Positions 7,011-14,869 of a stretch of DNA of 40,451 nucleotides are shown piece by piece. The stretch lies in assembly GCA_947457515.1 (NCBI GenBank), contig CANGWC010000006.1:1-40451 (forward strand). Reading direction: 5' to 3'. The position numbers and the translations under genes were made by a program. The notes under the pieces were generated by a model. It did no database searches. It was not told where the DNA came from and worked only from the letters and a program-made list of their open reading frames with translations. Source of the DNA: Silvanigrellaceae bacterium (GTDB lineage Bacteria > Bdellovibrionota_B > Oligoflexia > Silvanigrellales > CANGWC01). Every line of letters begins with the position of its first letter. Position 1 is the first letter of the stretch.

Positions 7011-8456
7011 ATGATAAGACCACCTAGGCAGACTCTTTTAGAAGATTTAGATTTGGTTTTTTTTGATTTAGAAACAACAGGTGGGCATCCCAGTACGGGA
7101 GCTATTCTAGAAATTGCAGCTGTTAGGATGAATTCCCAGGAAGAGGTTAAAAGCACATTTCACTCTTTAATAAAGCCACCTATTCCTATTCCTCCATTTA
7201 TCCAATCTATGACGGGACTCACAACAGAGTTTCTTCGAAGTAGTCCAAGTATCACTGAAATTCTGCCGGATTTTTTAGAGTTTAAAGGAGACGCTCCTTT
7301 AATATCACACGGAGTGATGAATGATTTTTCTTTTATTCAGAATGCTCAGTTAAGATCCACAGGAGAAATGATCGATGCGTGGAAAATTTGTTCACATCGA
7401 CTCGTTCAAATGGCTTTTCCTGAAAATCCACAGAGATCGCTTAAAGCTATGGCAGAATACTTTGGTTTAACTTTTCATCAAAAGCATAGAGCCTTAGATG
7501 ATGCTATTATGACAGGCCAAGTCTTTTGGAAAACAATACACGCGCTCTCCGTAAAAACATTAGAAGATCTGTGTCTTCTCTTAGGAGATAAAGTTTCTCT
7601 AGATCTTTTAGGTCCAGGTTTAGAGAATACAGAAATAGAAAGTTTTCCTGAGAGCTCTGGTTTATGCACTTTTTTAAATTCCCAAAAAAAATCTATTTAT
7701 CATCTTGCAACTCCTAATATTAGAGAAACGGTAGATCAATTTAAAACTTTTAAACAACACCTTCAAATCGATAAAGTAATTTCAGAATCCAGAGATATTT
7801 CTTATCAAGAGACATCTCTATTTATGGAAGCAGTTCTTATGGAAACAAGTCTAAACGTTTATTTATGGCCTAAACGAAAGCATGAGTTTCTTAAAATCAT
7901 TCACAAGAAAAATGCTTCTGAGCCAGATCATCAGGGTTCTTATAAAGCTATCTTAGGGGTACCTCACATTGGAGAAAAGGCTTGGGCTTGGGGTCCCATT
8001 TCCGAAGATATCTCAAGTCTTATCTCATATTTACACCTTACATTTCCTCTAAGAGGTGAGAATTTCTATGAAAATAGAGTTCATGCACTGATGTGGGGGC
8101 TTTTAATCACAGGTCAGTGGAATCAACTGGGTCTCAAAAGTATTCGAGACAAATGGTCTTTAATTTCTCCTCAAAATGTCTCTTTAAAATTTATGCAAAC
8201 AGTAGAAAAGAAAATGGTAGCCAGTAGAGTAAATCCTCCTATGCCGTGGATGTTTGGAAATATCCAATTGAATCATAAATATTATACTGTTTTTGGGAAT
8301 CAATTTGATTCCCAGCCCTATATGACTCAGGCTGAAATCATTTATCCACAAAGAGATGCTATGGAGTATTCCCTATGGACAGAAAAAAAATGTAGAGATC
8401 TGTTTCGATTTAGTGATTGGTGTGTGTTAAAAGAAGGAATATGGCAAAATCTTTAA
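7011..8456 (+). CDS. DEDDh 3'-5' exonuclease domain protein with unknown C-terminal half
   Basis: A 481-residue protein. Residues 12 to about 175 form a DnaQ-like exonuclease: ExoI has D19-L-E21 in FFDLETTG, ExoII has H100 and D105 in SHGVMND, and ExoIII has H159 and D164 in HRALDDA. All four acidic metal ligands and the general-base histidine are present, so it should cleave DNA or RNA from the 3' end. Residues from about 200 to 481 match nothing I recognise; there is no GIY-YIG, helicase or BRCT signature. The ATG at 7011, five bases after the TPR stop, is preferred over an in-frame start at 6957 inside the TPR gene. The stop overlaps the SurA-like start. Confidence 0.8.
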   Translation: MIRPPRQTLLEDLDLVFFDLETTGGHPSTGAILEIAAVRMNSQEEVKSTFHSLIKPPIPIPPFIQSMTGLTTEFLRSSPSITEILPDFLEFKGDAPLISHGVMNDFSFIQNAQLRSTGEMIDAWKICSHRLVQMAFPENPQRSLKAMAEYFGLTFHQKHRALDDAIMTGQVFWKTIHALSVKTLEDLCLLLGDKVSLDLLGPGLENTEIESFPESSGLCTFLNSQKKSIYHLATPNIRETVDQFKTFKQHLQIDKVISESRDISYQETSLFMEAVLMETSLNVYLWPKRKHEFLKIIHKKNASEPDHQGSYKAILGVPHIGEKAWAWGPISEDISSLISYLHLTFPLRGENFYENRVHALMWGLLITGQWNQLGLKSIRDKWSLISPQNVSLKFMQTVEKKMVASRVNPPMPWMFGNIQLNHKYYTVFGNQFDSQPYMTQAEIIYPQRDAMEYSLWTEKKCRDLFRFSDWCVLKEGIWQNL

Positions 8457-9316
8457 AACAAACTCAATTTATATTTAAAATCATCAGTATCTTACCCTTA
8501 TTTGTTCAAGCGTTTCCTATCAATTCAGACACATTAGACTCACTCATAGCAGTGGTAGGAGATGAGCCTATTTTATGGAGTGATCTTAAGGAAGATGTTG
8601 AAATTCTATCGGAGAAAAAAGCAACTCTTGAAACGCCTTTTAAGATTGTGGGTGATTTTAAGATTCCTTTAAAGGAAATTCTAGAACAAAGAATAGATAA
8701 AAAAATCATAGAGATTCAATCTAAAGAGCATCAAACCTATATAGATGATGAAGAGCTACAAAGAGAAATCGATAAGTTCTTATTATCTAAAGGAATCGAA
8801 GAAAAAATTTTCCAGGACATGCTCCATAAGCAAGGTCAATCTTTAGATAAGTATAAACAAGAATTTAGGTATCAACTCACCCTTCAAAAAACCCTCCAAA
8901 GTGTCATTAGACCACAACTCACCTTAGGGGAAGATGAAGTTAAAACTTTGTATTATCAAACATATGCCCACGGCAAAAAAACCAAATATCTTCTTCACTC
9001 ATTAAAAGATGAGAATGATAAGATAGGTCAACCCTTACCATTAAGATCTTTAGAAGAGTTTCCCACTGAGGTTCAATCACTTCTCAAAACAGCGACTTCC
9101 GGAAGTCTTATAGGTCCGGTAAAGATTGGATCGACATCATTTCTTTTTAGCTTCAAAGGGTTACAAGAAGTCTCGTTTGATCAGGATCACTTTACATCCG
9201 TCAAAGAAGATCTTCAGAAGAAACTCTTAGAAACCAAAGGTCAAGAGAAGCTTAAAGAATATATTTTTCAACAAAGACAAAAAGTTAAAATAGTTTATTT
9301 ATCTTTATTAAATTAA
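8441..9316 (+). CDS. SurA-like periplasmic chaperone lacking a canonical PPIase domain
   Basis: A 291-residue exported protein. A signal peptide (roughly residues 1-24, ending near V-Q-A) is followed by LDSLIAVVGDEPILWSDL, the hallmark of the SurA/parvulin N-terminal chaperone region, then a long charged helical segment to about residue 160. The expected parvulin domain is reduced: a short region near residues 180-255 retains a piece like S-L-I-G-P-V-K but lacks the usual parvulin H-I-L-x-x and G-G-D-L-G motifs. It would then hold outer-membrane proteins without isomerase activity. The ATG at 8441 overlaps the exonuclease end. A start 24 bases upstream is possible but would put extra residues before the signal peptide. 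Confidence 0.75.
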   Translation: MAKSLKQTQFIFKIISILPLFVQAFPINSDTLDSLIAVVGDEPILWSDLKEDVEILSEKKATLETPFKIVGDFKIPLKEILEQRIDKKIIEIQSKEHQTYIDDEELQREIDKFLLSKGIEEKIFQDMLHKQGQSLDKYKQEFRYQLTLQKTLQSVIRPQLTLGEDEVKTLYYQTYAHGKKTKYLLHSLKDENDKIGQPLPLRSLEEFPTEVQSLLKTATSGSLIGPVKIGSTSFLFSFKGLQEVSFDQDHFTSVKEDLQKKLLETKGQEKLKEYIFQQRQKVKIVYLSLLN

Positions 9317-9356
9317 TTATTTACAAAAACCAAAACATAAAATATATTAAATTAAT

Positions 9357-10550
9357 ATGAAAAAAATACTAATATACCTAACTTCCTTATTTTCTTTAAT
9401 AAGTTATGCAGATGATGTCGTCATCGGTAAGACAATGATTTATCCCGGTAGACAAGCCACGGATCTTCCCGATCTTTTAACTTACGAGAGATTTGAATCT
9501 ATCCGTCAAGAAGCCCTAAAAGATCTCCTCTTCAGTGCCACCGGTCAAGGCGCACCCAGTGAGGACTGGGAAGTTCTAGGATGTAGTCCTGTGATGCAAT
9601 GGAACGGTGTGGGTCTGATTCCAGCAACAACTCCAGGACCTAAGACTCTTAAGTCTTGTGGAAGATATGTCACCCACCCTGAAAAAATCAAAGTGATTGT
9701 TCTGATAGGAACGGTCAGCGGAGATCCTGTGAATGGAATGGTTCAAGAATTTACATTTGCCAGCGATGTGTTTCATTCAAATCTCCAGATCCGATCTCGT
9801 CATGTTTTACCCAATCAAGTCACCGTTAAACTTCGCCCTGAAGCATGGGGAACACAGATCGAAACATTCACCTCGGCTACAAATAGATACTGGGATGCCA
9901 ATACATCTGGACAAAGATTCTCTAAAGTCTTAGACAGATTTTCAAGTTTTTATAATATGACGTTTTCATTTGCTGAATCTGCAGCAAATTCTCTTTCTAC
10001 CAGATCTAACCCTCTCAAAAAATCTAAAGATAAAAAAACAGAAAAAGACGAAAAAGAGAATAAACCAGCGAGTTTCTTTACGGGAGCCATTGCAGAATTT
10101 CATGGTGGATTACCGGATCATCTGGCATCTTTTTCGAGAAGTTACATTATATCCGATACGTTAAGTATGCTTGAGTATGTTGTTTCTTACACAATGTATT
10201 ATGGATGGATGAAAGGTGACCTTGAAGGCATCAAAGTTGCTGTTAATGCTATGAAAGTCGGAAAACCTTTAGGTACCATTACAACGGCACTGATCCCTTT
10301 TAAGATTTCTGCTGCCGTGTTTAACTTTATGCAGTTAATTGAGATCAGAAGACAACTATATCATGGAGATCCTAACGATCCTACCGTTCAAAAACTCAAA
10401 GCCGCTTGGGAAGTGGTAGAGAAACCCGCAGAAATGTACTTTAATGCTCAAGGAATTCTTTTAGCCCTATCTCCTATCTTAGCAGGATTCCAACTCACTC
10501 CTCAATTCTATGAACTCTTTCAAGCTTACAGAGCCAACAAACCTCTTTAA
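9357..10550 (+). CDS. exported or membrane-associated protein of unknown function
   Basis: A 397-residue protein with a signal peptide (MKK start, hydrophobic residues 4-18, likely cleavage near S-Y-A-D). The middle carries a highly charged lysine/glutamate linker at about residues 222-238. The C-terminal third has hydrophobic segments (about 320-335 and 366-380) that could associate with membrane. A segment near residues 325-375 (VF-x-x-M-Q, then R-x-x-L, then LKAAW) resembles part of the protein at 14784-15944, so the two may be distant paralogues. It has no visible ribosome site. It converges with the metzincin gene, overlapping by 4 bases. No family is recognised. Confidence 0.6.
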   Translation: MKKILIYLTSLFSLISYADDVVIGKTMIYPGRQATDLPDLLTYERFESIRQEALKDLLFSATGQGAPSEDWEVLGCSPVMQWNGVGLIPATTPGPKTLKSCGRYVTHPEKIKVIVLIGTVSGDPVNGMVQEFTFASDVFHSNLQIRSRHVLPNQVTVKLRPEAWGTQIETFTSATNRYWDANTSGQRFSKVLDRFSSFYNMTFSFAESAANSLSTRSNPLKKSKDKKTEKDEKENKPASFFTGAIAEFHGGLPDHLASFSRSYIISDTLSMLEYVVSYTMYYGWMKGDLEGIKVAVNAMKVGKPLGTITTALIPFKISAAVFNFMQLIEIRRQLYHGDPNDPTVQKLKAAWEVVEKPAEMYFNAQGILLALSPILAGFQLTPQFYELFQAYRANKPL

Positions 10551-11716
10551 AATAGAGAGTTAATCTCTTTTTTTAGGGATTCAGAAAGATAATGAATCCC
10601 TCCTTTATCATCAGGAGTGAGATACAAATAAGGCTTCCCATAAGCCATCGTACTTTCCTGTTCTACCCATTGACCCAATTGATTCTGTTTGGGATGAGGT
10701 GAAATCGTTCCTGTAATGGTCATACTATCAGGACTATCGGCGTGAGCCATTCCAAATTGATGCCCAATTTCATGCAATAAAACATGAAACCCACCTAGGG
10801 TGGGAGTGTAAGCTTGATTTAAAGATGTCTGGGGAGAAGATCCAAATTGCTTTACAAGAGTATCAAGAGTGCTATCTCCCAAACCTAAAGCGGATTCACT
10901 TTCTAAAAGATTTTTAAAATCCAAAAGATTTTCATATTTAGGATCACCTAATAAAGTGAGATATTTTTGAGCCATTAACGACAGCGTCTTCCGGGGATCT
11001 TCAGAACTCACCTTAAAGAAGACCAAAACGTTTTTGAGAAGATCACCAATTTTATCTAAAGGATTTTTTTGAGAGGCGGATAAGGCAATATCAGATGAAA
11101 CACCTAATTGTCTTGAAATAGGTAGCCATCTAACATAGGGACTTAAGTAAGCAAAAGAAGGATTTAATAATTTAAAAGATGCTAAATTGCCTTTAATATA
11201 AGTATAGTCTCCAGCTTTCCCTAGGCCTAATTTTTGATTTGTTGACTGACAGTGACTTTGAATAGATCGAGATGAAGAGTTTTTGGTTTTTTGACATTGG
11301 ATCTTCCCAGGTAAAAATTCATTTTGATGGGCAAGAGCAAGATCGTTAGATACCAGGGGATCTAAAAACAAAATATGAATTTTACTAGAGGCTTTACACG
11401 GGGAAGAAGGTGTATCAAAAAGAAACTGTAAAGACGAAAGAGCTTTTCGTGATTCATCTCCTAAGGCTGCATGAAACCACATCAAATAAGCTAATTTAAG
11501 TTCTAATAAAATTTCAGGATCTGTATAATCAGAGTGGGTTTTTTGGATGCAGACTCGAATATTTTGAAATTGAGTGATTTGAGAAGAAAGATAATAAAGA
11601 CCTAAAGGACCACCTATACTCATTTGAGGTGGAAAGTAAGCCCATTTAGGTAAGGAAACAGATCTGGGAAGAGTACACCCTAAAAAAATAAAGAAACTAA
11701 ATAAAATTTTGTGCAA
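10547..11716 (-). CDS. metzincin-type zinc metalloprotease lipoprotein
   Basis: A 389-residue protein. The N-terminus is a lipoprotein-like signal ending F-L-G-C14, although phenylalanine at -3 is less usual. Near the C-terminus is H315-E-I-G-H319-Q-F-G-M-A-H325, the HExxHxxGxxH zinc-binding consensus of metzincins with the catalytic glutamate, followed 30 residues later by S-T-M357-A-Y, a good methionine turn. The preceding 300 residues match no family I know and may be a propeptide or substrate-binding region. A surface or periplasmic protease is likely; the substrate is unknown. The TTG start at 11716 overlaps the mdh stop by 20 bases, with a CAGGA ribosome-like site upstream. Confidence 0.75.
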   Translation of the reverse strand: MHKILFSFFIFLGCTLPRSVSLPKWAYFPPQMSIGGPLGLYYLSSQITQFQNIRVCIQKTHSDYTDPEILLELKLAYLMWFHAALGDESRKALSSLQFLFDTPSSPCKASSKIHILFLDPLVSNDLALAHQNEFLPGKIQCQKTKNSSSRSIQSHCQSTNQKLGLGKAGDYTYIKGNLASFKLLNPSFAYLSPYVRWLPISRQLGVSSDIALSASQKNPLDKIGDLLKNVLVFFKVSSEDPRKTLSLMAQKYLTLLGDPKYENLLDFKNLLESESALGLGDSTLDTLVKQFGSSPQTSLNQAYTPTLGGFHVLLHEIGHQFGMAHADSPDSMTITGTISPHPKQNQLGQWVEQESTMAYGKPYLYLTPDDKGGIHYLSESLKKEINSLF

Positions 11717-12629
11717 TTTTTACAAGTTCCTGATTCACAGTTGCAGATTTTTCGAAGGCTGATTTCTCTTCGGGAGATAAAGGAATAGAGATGATCTTAG
11801 ACCAACCTTCTTTCCCTAAAACAACAGGCACTCCTAGGAAACAGTTAGAAATGCCTAATTCACCTTTCAGTTCTACAGAGCAAGGAAGAACTCTTTTTTC
11901 ATCTAAGATAATGGCCTCTACCATGGATGCAGTGGCTTTGCCTGGAGTAACCCAAGCAGAGGTTCCAATGAGTTTTGTGAGTTCAGCTCCTCCTGTTTTT
12001 GTTTTTTCAACAATCTCTTGGATATCCGCAGAAGAGGCTAAAGAGGATAAGGGAACTCCTCCTACAGTGGCTGTAGATACCACAGGAACCATATCTTTAT
12101 CTGTGTGAGCACCTAAAACAATGGCTTTAACATCACGAACAGAAACTTTGAGTTTATCTGCAATGGCTGTTTGAAAGCGAGAGGAATCTAAAACTCCCGC
12201 TGATCCAATGACTCTATTTCTGGGAAAACCTGTGACACTTTGAGCCACATAAACCATAGCATCTAAAGGATTAGAAACGATCACATAGATACAATTAGGA
12301 GCATATTTAGCCACTTCTAAAGAAACACTTTGAACAATTTTAGCATTGGTTTCAATGAGTTCTTCTCGAGTTTGACCGGGTTTTCGAGGAAGACCAGCTG
12401 TAATCACAACAACATCAGAACCTTCGATAGCACTGAGTTCTGAACTTGCTTCAAATGAAAAATCAAACCCATGTAAAGGACCACTTTGTCTCAGATCCGT
12501 TGCTTTACCCTTTGCAACATCGCTTTTAAGATCGATAAGAACCGTGTGACAAATTTTTCTGAGGTTTAACCACATAGCTACAGATGCACCTACATTTCCC
12601 GCTGCTCCGATGATAGAAACTTTTTTCAT
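11697..12629 (-). CDS. mdh: malate dehydrogenase (LDH-like type)
   Basis: A 310-residue cytoplasmic NAD-dependent dehydrogenase of the TCA cycle that interconverts malate and oxaloacetate. The Rossmann motif GAAGNVG is at residues 8-14, and Asp33 in LIDL favours NAD. Arg82 and Arg88 in the PRKPGQTRE loop fit malate rather than lactate specificity. Asp148 and Arg151 in LDSSR, and catalytic His175, are all present. The histidine lies in GAHTDKDMVP, where most relatives have GxHGDTMVP, so this loop is one residue longer and lacks the usual glycine. A strong AAGGAG ribosome site (12635-12640) precedes the ATG. The gene is divergent from the VWA lipoprotein gene. Confidence 0.9.
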   Translation of the reverse strand: MKKVSIIGAAGNVGASVAMWLNLRKICHTVLIDLKSDVAKGKATDLRQSGPLHGFDFSFEASSELSAIEGSDVVVITAGLPRKPGQTREELIETNAKIVQSVSLEVAKYAPNCIYVIVSNPLDAMVYVAQSVTGFPRNRVIGSAGVLDSSRFQTAIADKLKVSVRDVKAIVLGAHTDKDMVPVVSTATVGGVPLSSLASSADIQEIVEKTKTGGAELTKLIGTSAWVTPGKATASMVEAIILDEKRVLPCSVELKGELGISNCFLGVPVVLGKEGWSKIISIPLSPEEKSAFEKSATVNQELVKIAQNFI

Positions 12630-12729
12630 ATTGACTCCTTAAAAATAAAATTCAACTTTTATGACATGTATCTTAATTAAAAACTTTTTTTCATTTAAAA
12701 TCTATATATCCAGAGAAAAGAGATAAAAA

Positions 12730-13767
12730 ATGTTGATTTTTTTAATATTAATGAGTTGTACTCCAACAAAATTTATTGCTGACAATAAAGCAAAGATAAC
12801 ACCTCCTGCAGCAGTTACCTCAGCAGTAACAGATTCAGAACCCACAACGTCTAATCAGATCTCCCCCACAAATGGAAATTCAACTCCTCCAGCAACTCAG
12901 ACTTGTATTGCTGGATACAAACCTGCACGCATTGCTTATATTATAGATAACTCTGCATCTCACGGAGCAGATCCCTCTAAGCAAGTCGATTATGATGTTT
13001 TAAAAAGTCAGGGTGGTTCTTTCAGTGGAACTGACCCTTTATTTATAGGAGGCTCTGTCCGAGGAAAAAGAGAACTCTTTACACGAAGACAGTCAGCTGT
13101 ATACCAATCTATTATGACAATATGGGATATCGAGAAGAAAGCTTCAGTCTCTCAGGGAACAGATATTGGATTAGCTTATTTCCCTACGGGTAAAGATAGC
13201 AATAATCGTGATCTTCTCGATCCTGTTTATGTTTATGGTAACGATAAGATTTTAAAGTCTAAACTAACCTCTTTAAAAGATCTCCAATTAGATCAAGATT
13301 CTCAGAAAGACCAAGTGTGGAAACTTTTAGATTTTACCTATAAGTCTCAAGGGATCACTCCTTATCTTTCTGGAATGAATGCAGCTTATAATATCCTGAA
13401 AACAGATCGTAACCCTAATGATACAAGACAAGATATTGTGATTTTTATTACAGATGGTCTCCCTACAGATGCAAAATTATCTGATGTGATCAAAAGAGGA
13501 CAAGATTTAGCTCCTACATTTATTTCTGTAATTTCTCTTCTCTACACAACATCAATTTTGGATGAAGCTAAGAATACATCGCAATTGATTTGGAATCGAT
13601 ACAACGATCCTGATCAGTTAGGTTCTTTTGCTGCATACTGGCAAGCCGTTTTAGACACGCCTAAGAAATTAGCACAACCTTCAAATCTTTATATGATGTT
13701 AAGTGATTTTGCAGATCTGGATAATCAACTTAAGACTCTAATTCAAACTCAGCTCAGTTGTCAGTGA
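12730..13767 (+). CDS. von Willebrand factor A domain lipoprotein
   Basis: A 345-residue protein beginning with a very short hydrophobic signal and lipobox L-M-S-C10. The n-region carries no lysine or arginine, but an in-frame TAA at 12724 rules out an earlier start. A serine/threonine/proline-rich linker covers residues 20-58. The VWA domain follows: D-N-S-A-S (around residues 73-77) is the DxSxS metal-site motif, and ITDGLPTD near residue 241 supplies the usual later aspartate. Such domains bind protein partners through a divalent metal. Its last 14 bases overlap the convergent LivJ-type gene. The partner and role are unknown. Confidence 0.8.
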   Translation: MLIFLILMSCTPTKFIADNKAKITPPAAVTSAVTDSEPTTSNQISPTNGNSTPPATQTCIAGYKPARIAYIIDNSASHGADPSKQVDYDVLKSQGGSFSGTDPLFIGGSVRGKRELFTRRQSAVYQSIMTIWDIEKKASVSQGTDIGLAYFPTGKDSNNRDLLDPVYVYGNDKILKSKLTSLKDLQLDQDSQKDQVWKLLDFTYKSQGITPYLSGMNAAYNILKTDRNPNDTRQDIVIFITDGLPTDAKLSDVIKRGQDLAPTFISVISLLYTTSILDEAKNTSQLIWNRYNDPDQLGSFAAYWQAVLDTPKKLAQPSNLYMMLSDFADLDNQLKTLIQTQLSCQ

Positions 13768-14869
13768 TTTTTTTGGTAAGAGAATAACTTTTCCGGGTTG
13801 TTTTTAGAATGACTGCCGACTTATTCGCATCACCATTTTGATTAAACTTAAAGTTACCAGAGACTCCTTCATAAGATCCAGACGATATCAAGCCTCGGAG
13901 ATCACTTAGGGGAGTCTTAACTTGTTTGAGTGCTGTGTAGGCAACCATCATGGAGTCATAACTCAGTGCTGCAATGACACTGGGGTCTTCTGAGGTTTCT
14001 TTTTTAAAATCCTTTGTAAATGTTTCAGCACTCTTTAAGCTTTGATGGAAATGAGTGGAGATATAATGTCCAGAAGATCCTTTCCCAGCAAGAGTGAATA
14101 ACTGAGGACTTTCCCAACCATCAACGCCTAAGAAAGGAATTCGCATGCCCAATGCATAGGCTTGGTTAAGGATACGACCGGCTTCAGGATAATAGGCCGG
14201 GAGGAGAACAGCATCGGGTTTCAATTGACGTATTTTAGAAAGTAATGTTTTAAATTCCACAGTTCCGGATGGGAAACTGAGTTGAGAAAGAATTTTACCT
14301 TTATAAGAATCTTTAAAAGATTGAATGATCCCTTGGCTAAAATCCGATCCCTCTTCTCCTAAAGTGACAACAGATTTAAAATTCATGTCATTAAAAGCAA
14401 ATTTAGAGAGGACTTTCCCTTGATAAGAATTTTCAAAGCACACTCTAAAAAGATAATTCTTAGAATCAGTGAGTCCTGTTGCAGTAGATCCTGGAGAGAT
14501 CAAAGGTATCTTGTTTTTCTCGGTGAGGGCAGATGCTGCGAGTGTGCTGGAACTGATAAAATCTCCTACAATTAAAGAAACTTTTTTCAAATGAATCAGA
14601 TTTTTAGTCGCTAAGGTTGCTCCTTGAGCAGTGCCTTGAGAATCTTCAAAATAGATGGGAAATTCATGTTTAGGATCCCATTTCTTTTGAGCAAGAAGGA
14701 TTCCTTTTCGAGAGTTTTCTCCGATGTTGGCTAAAGCTCCCGATAGGGGAAGAAGGATCCCTATGCTATGGGCATATAAAGGATTAAAGGGAAGGGACAG
14801 GGACCCCAGTAGAATCCTGAATATAAATAGGCTGGTAAATAGGCTGTGTTGAGTTTTTAGGGTTGTCAT
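13754..14869 (-). CDS. LivJ-type periplasmic ligand-binding protein
   Basis: A 371-residue protein with an N-terminal signal region ending near L-Y-A-H, then IGILLPLSGALANIGENSRKG, the typical opening of the Peripla_BP_6 family that binds branched-chain amino acids and related ligands. Further matches are DSQGTAQGA, IVGDFISSST, PLISPGSTA, FRVCF and DAVLLPAYYPEAG. No LivH/M/G/F genes are nearby, so it may act alone as a receptor or with a distant transporter. Two start codons, 14875 and 14869, are possible; 14869 is chosen because a GAG lies at better spacing. Either start makes the signal-peptide region overlap the upstream gene out of frame by about 90 bases. Confidence 0.8.
   Translation of the reverse strand: MTTLKTQHSLFTSLFIFRILLGSLSLPFNPLYAHSIGILLPLSGALANIGENSRKGILLAQKKWDPKHEFPIYFEDSQGTAQGATLATKNLIHLKKVSLIVGDFISSSTLAASALTEKNKIPLISPGSTATGLTDSKNYLFRVCFENSYQGKVLSKFAFNDMNFKSVVTLGEEGSDFSQGIIQSFKDSYKGKILSQLSFPSGTVEFKTLLSKIRQLKPDAVLLPAYYPEAGRILNQAYALGMRIPFLGVDGWESPQLFTLAGKGSSGHYISTHFHQSLKSAETFTKDFKKETSEDPSVIAALSYDSMMVAYTALKQVKTPLSDLRGLISSGSYEGVSGNFKFNQNGDANKSAVILKTTRKSYSLTKKITDN

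Noticed and set aside
9344-9358. Palindrome ATATTAAATTAATAT over the start of the 9357 gene
   Set aside because: It contains only A and T and lies in an AT-only stretch; likely chance.
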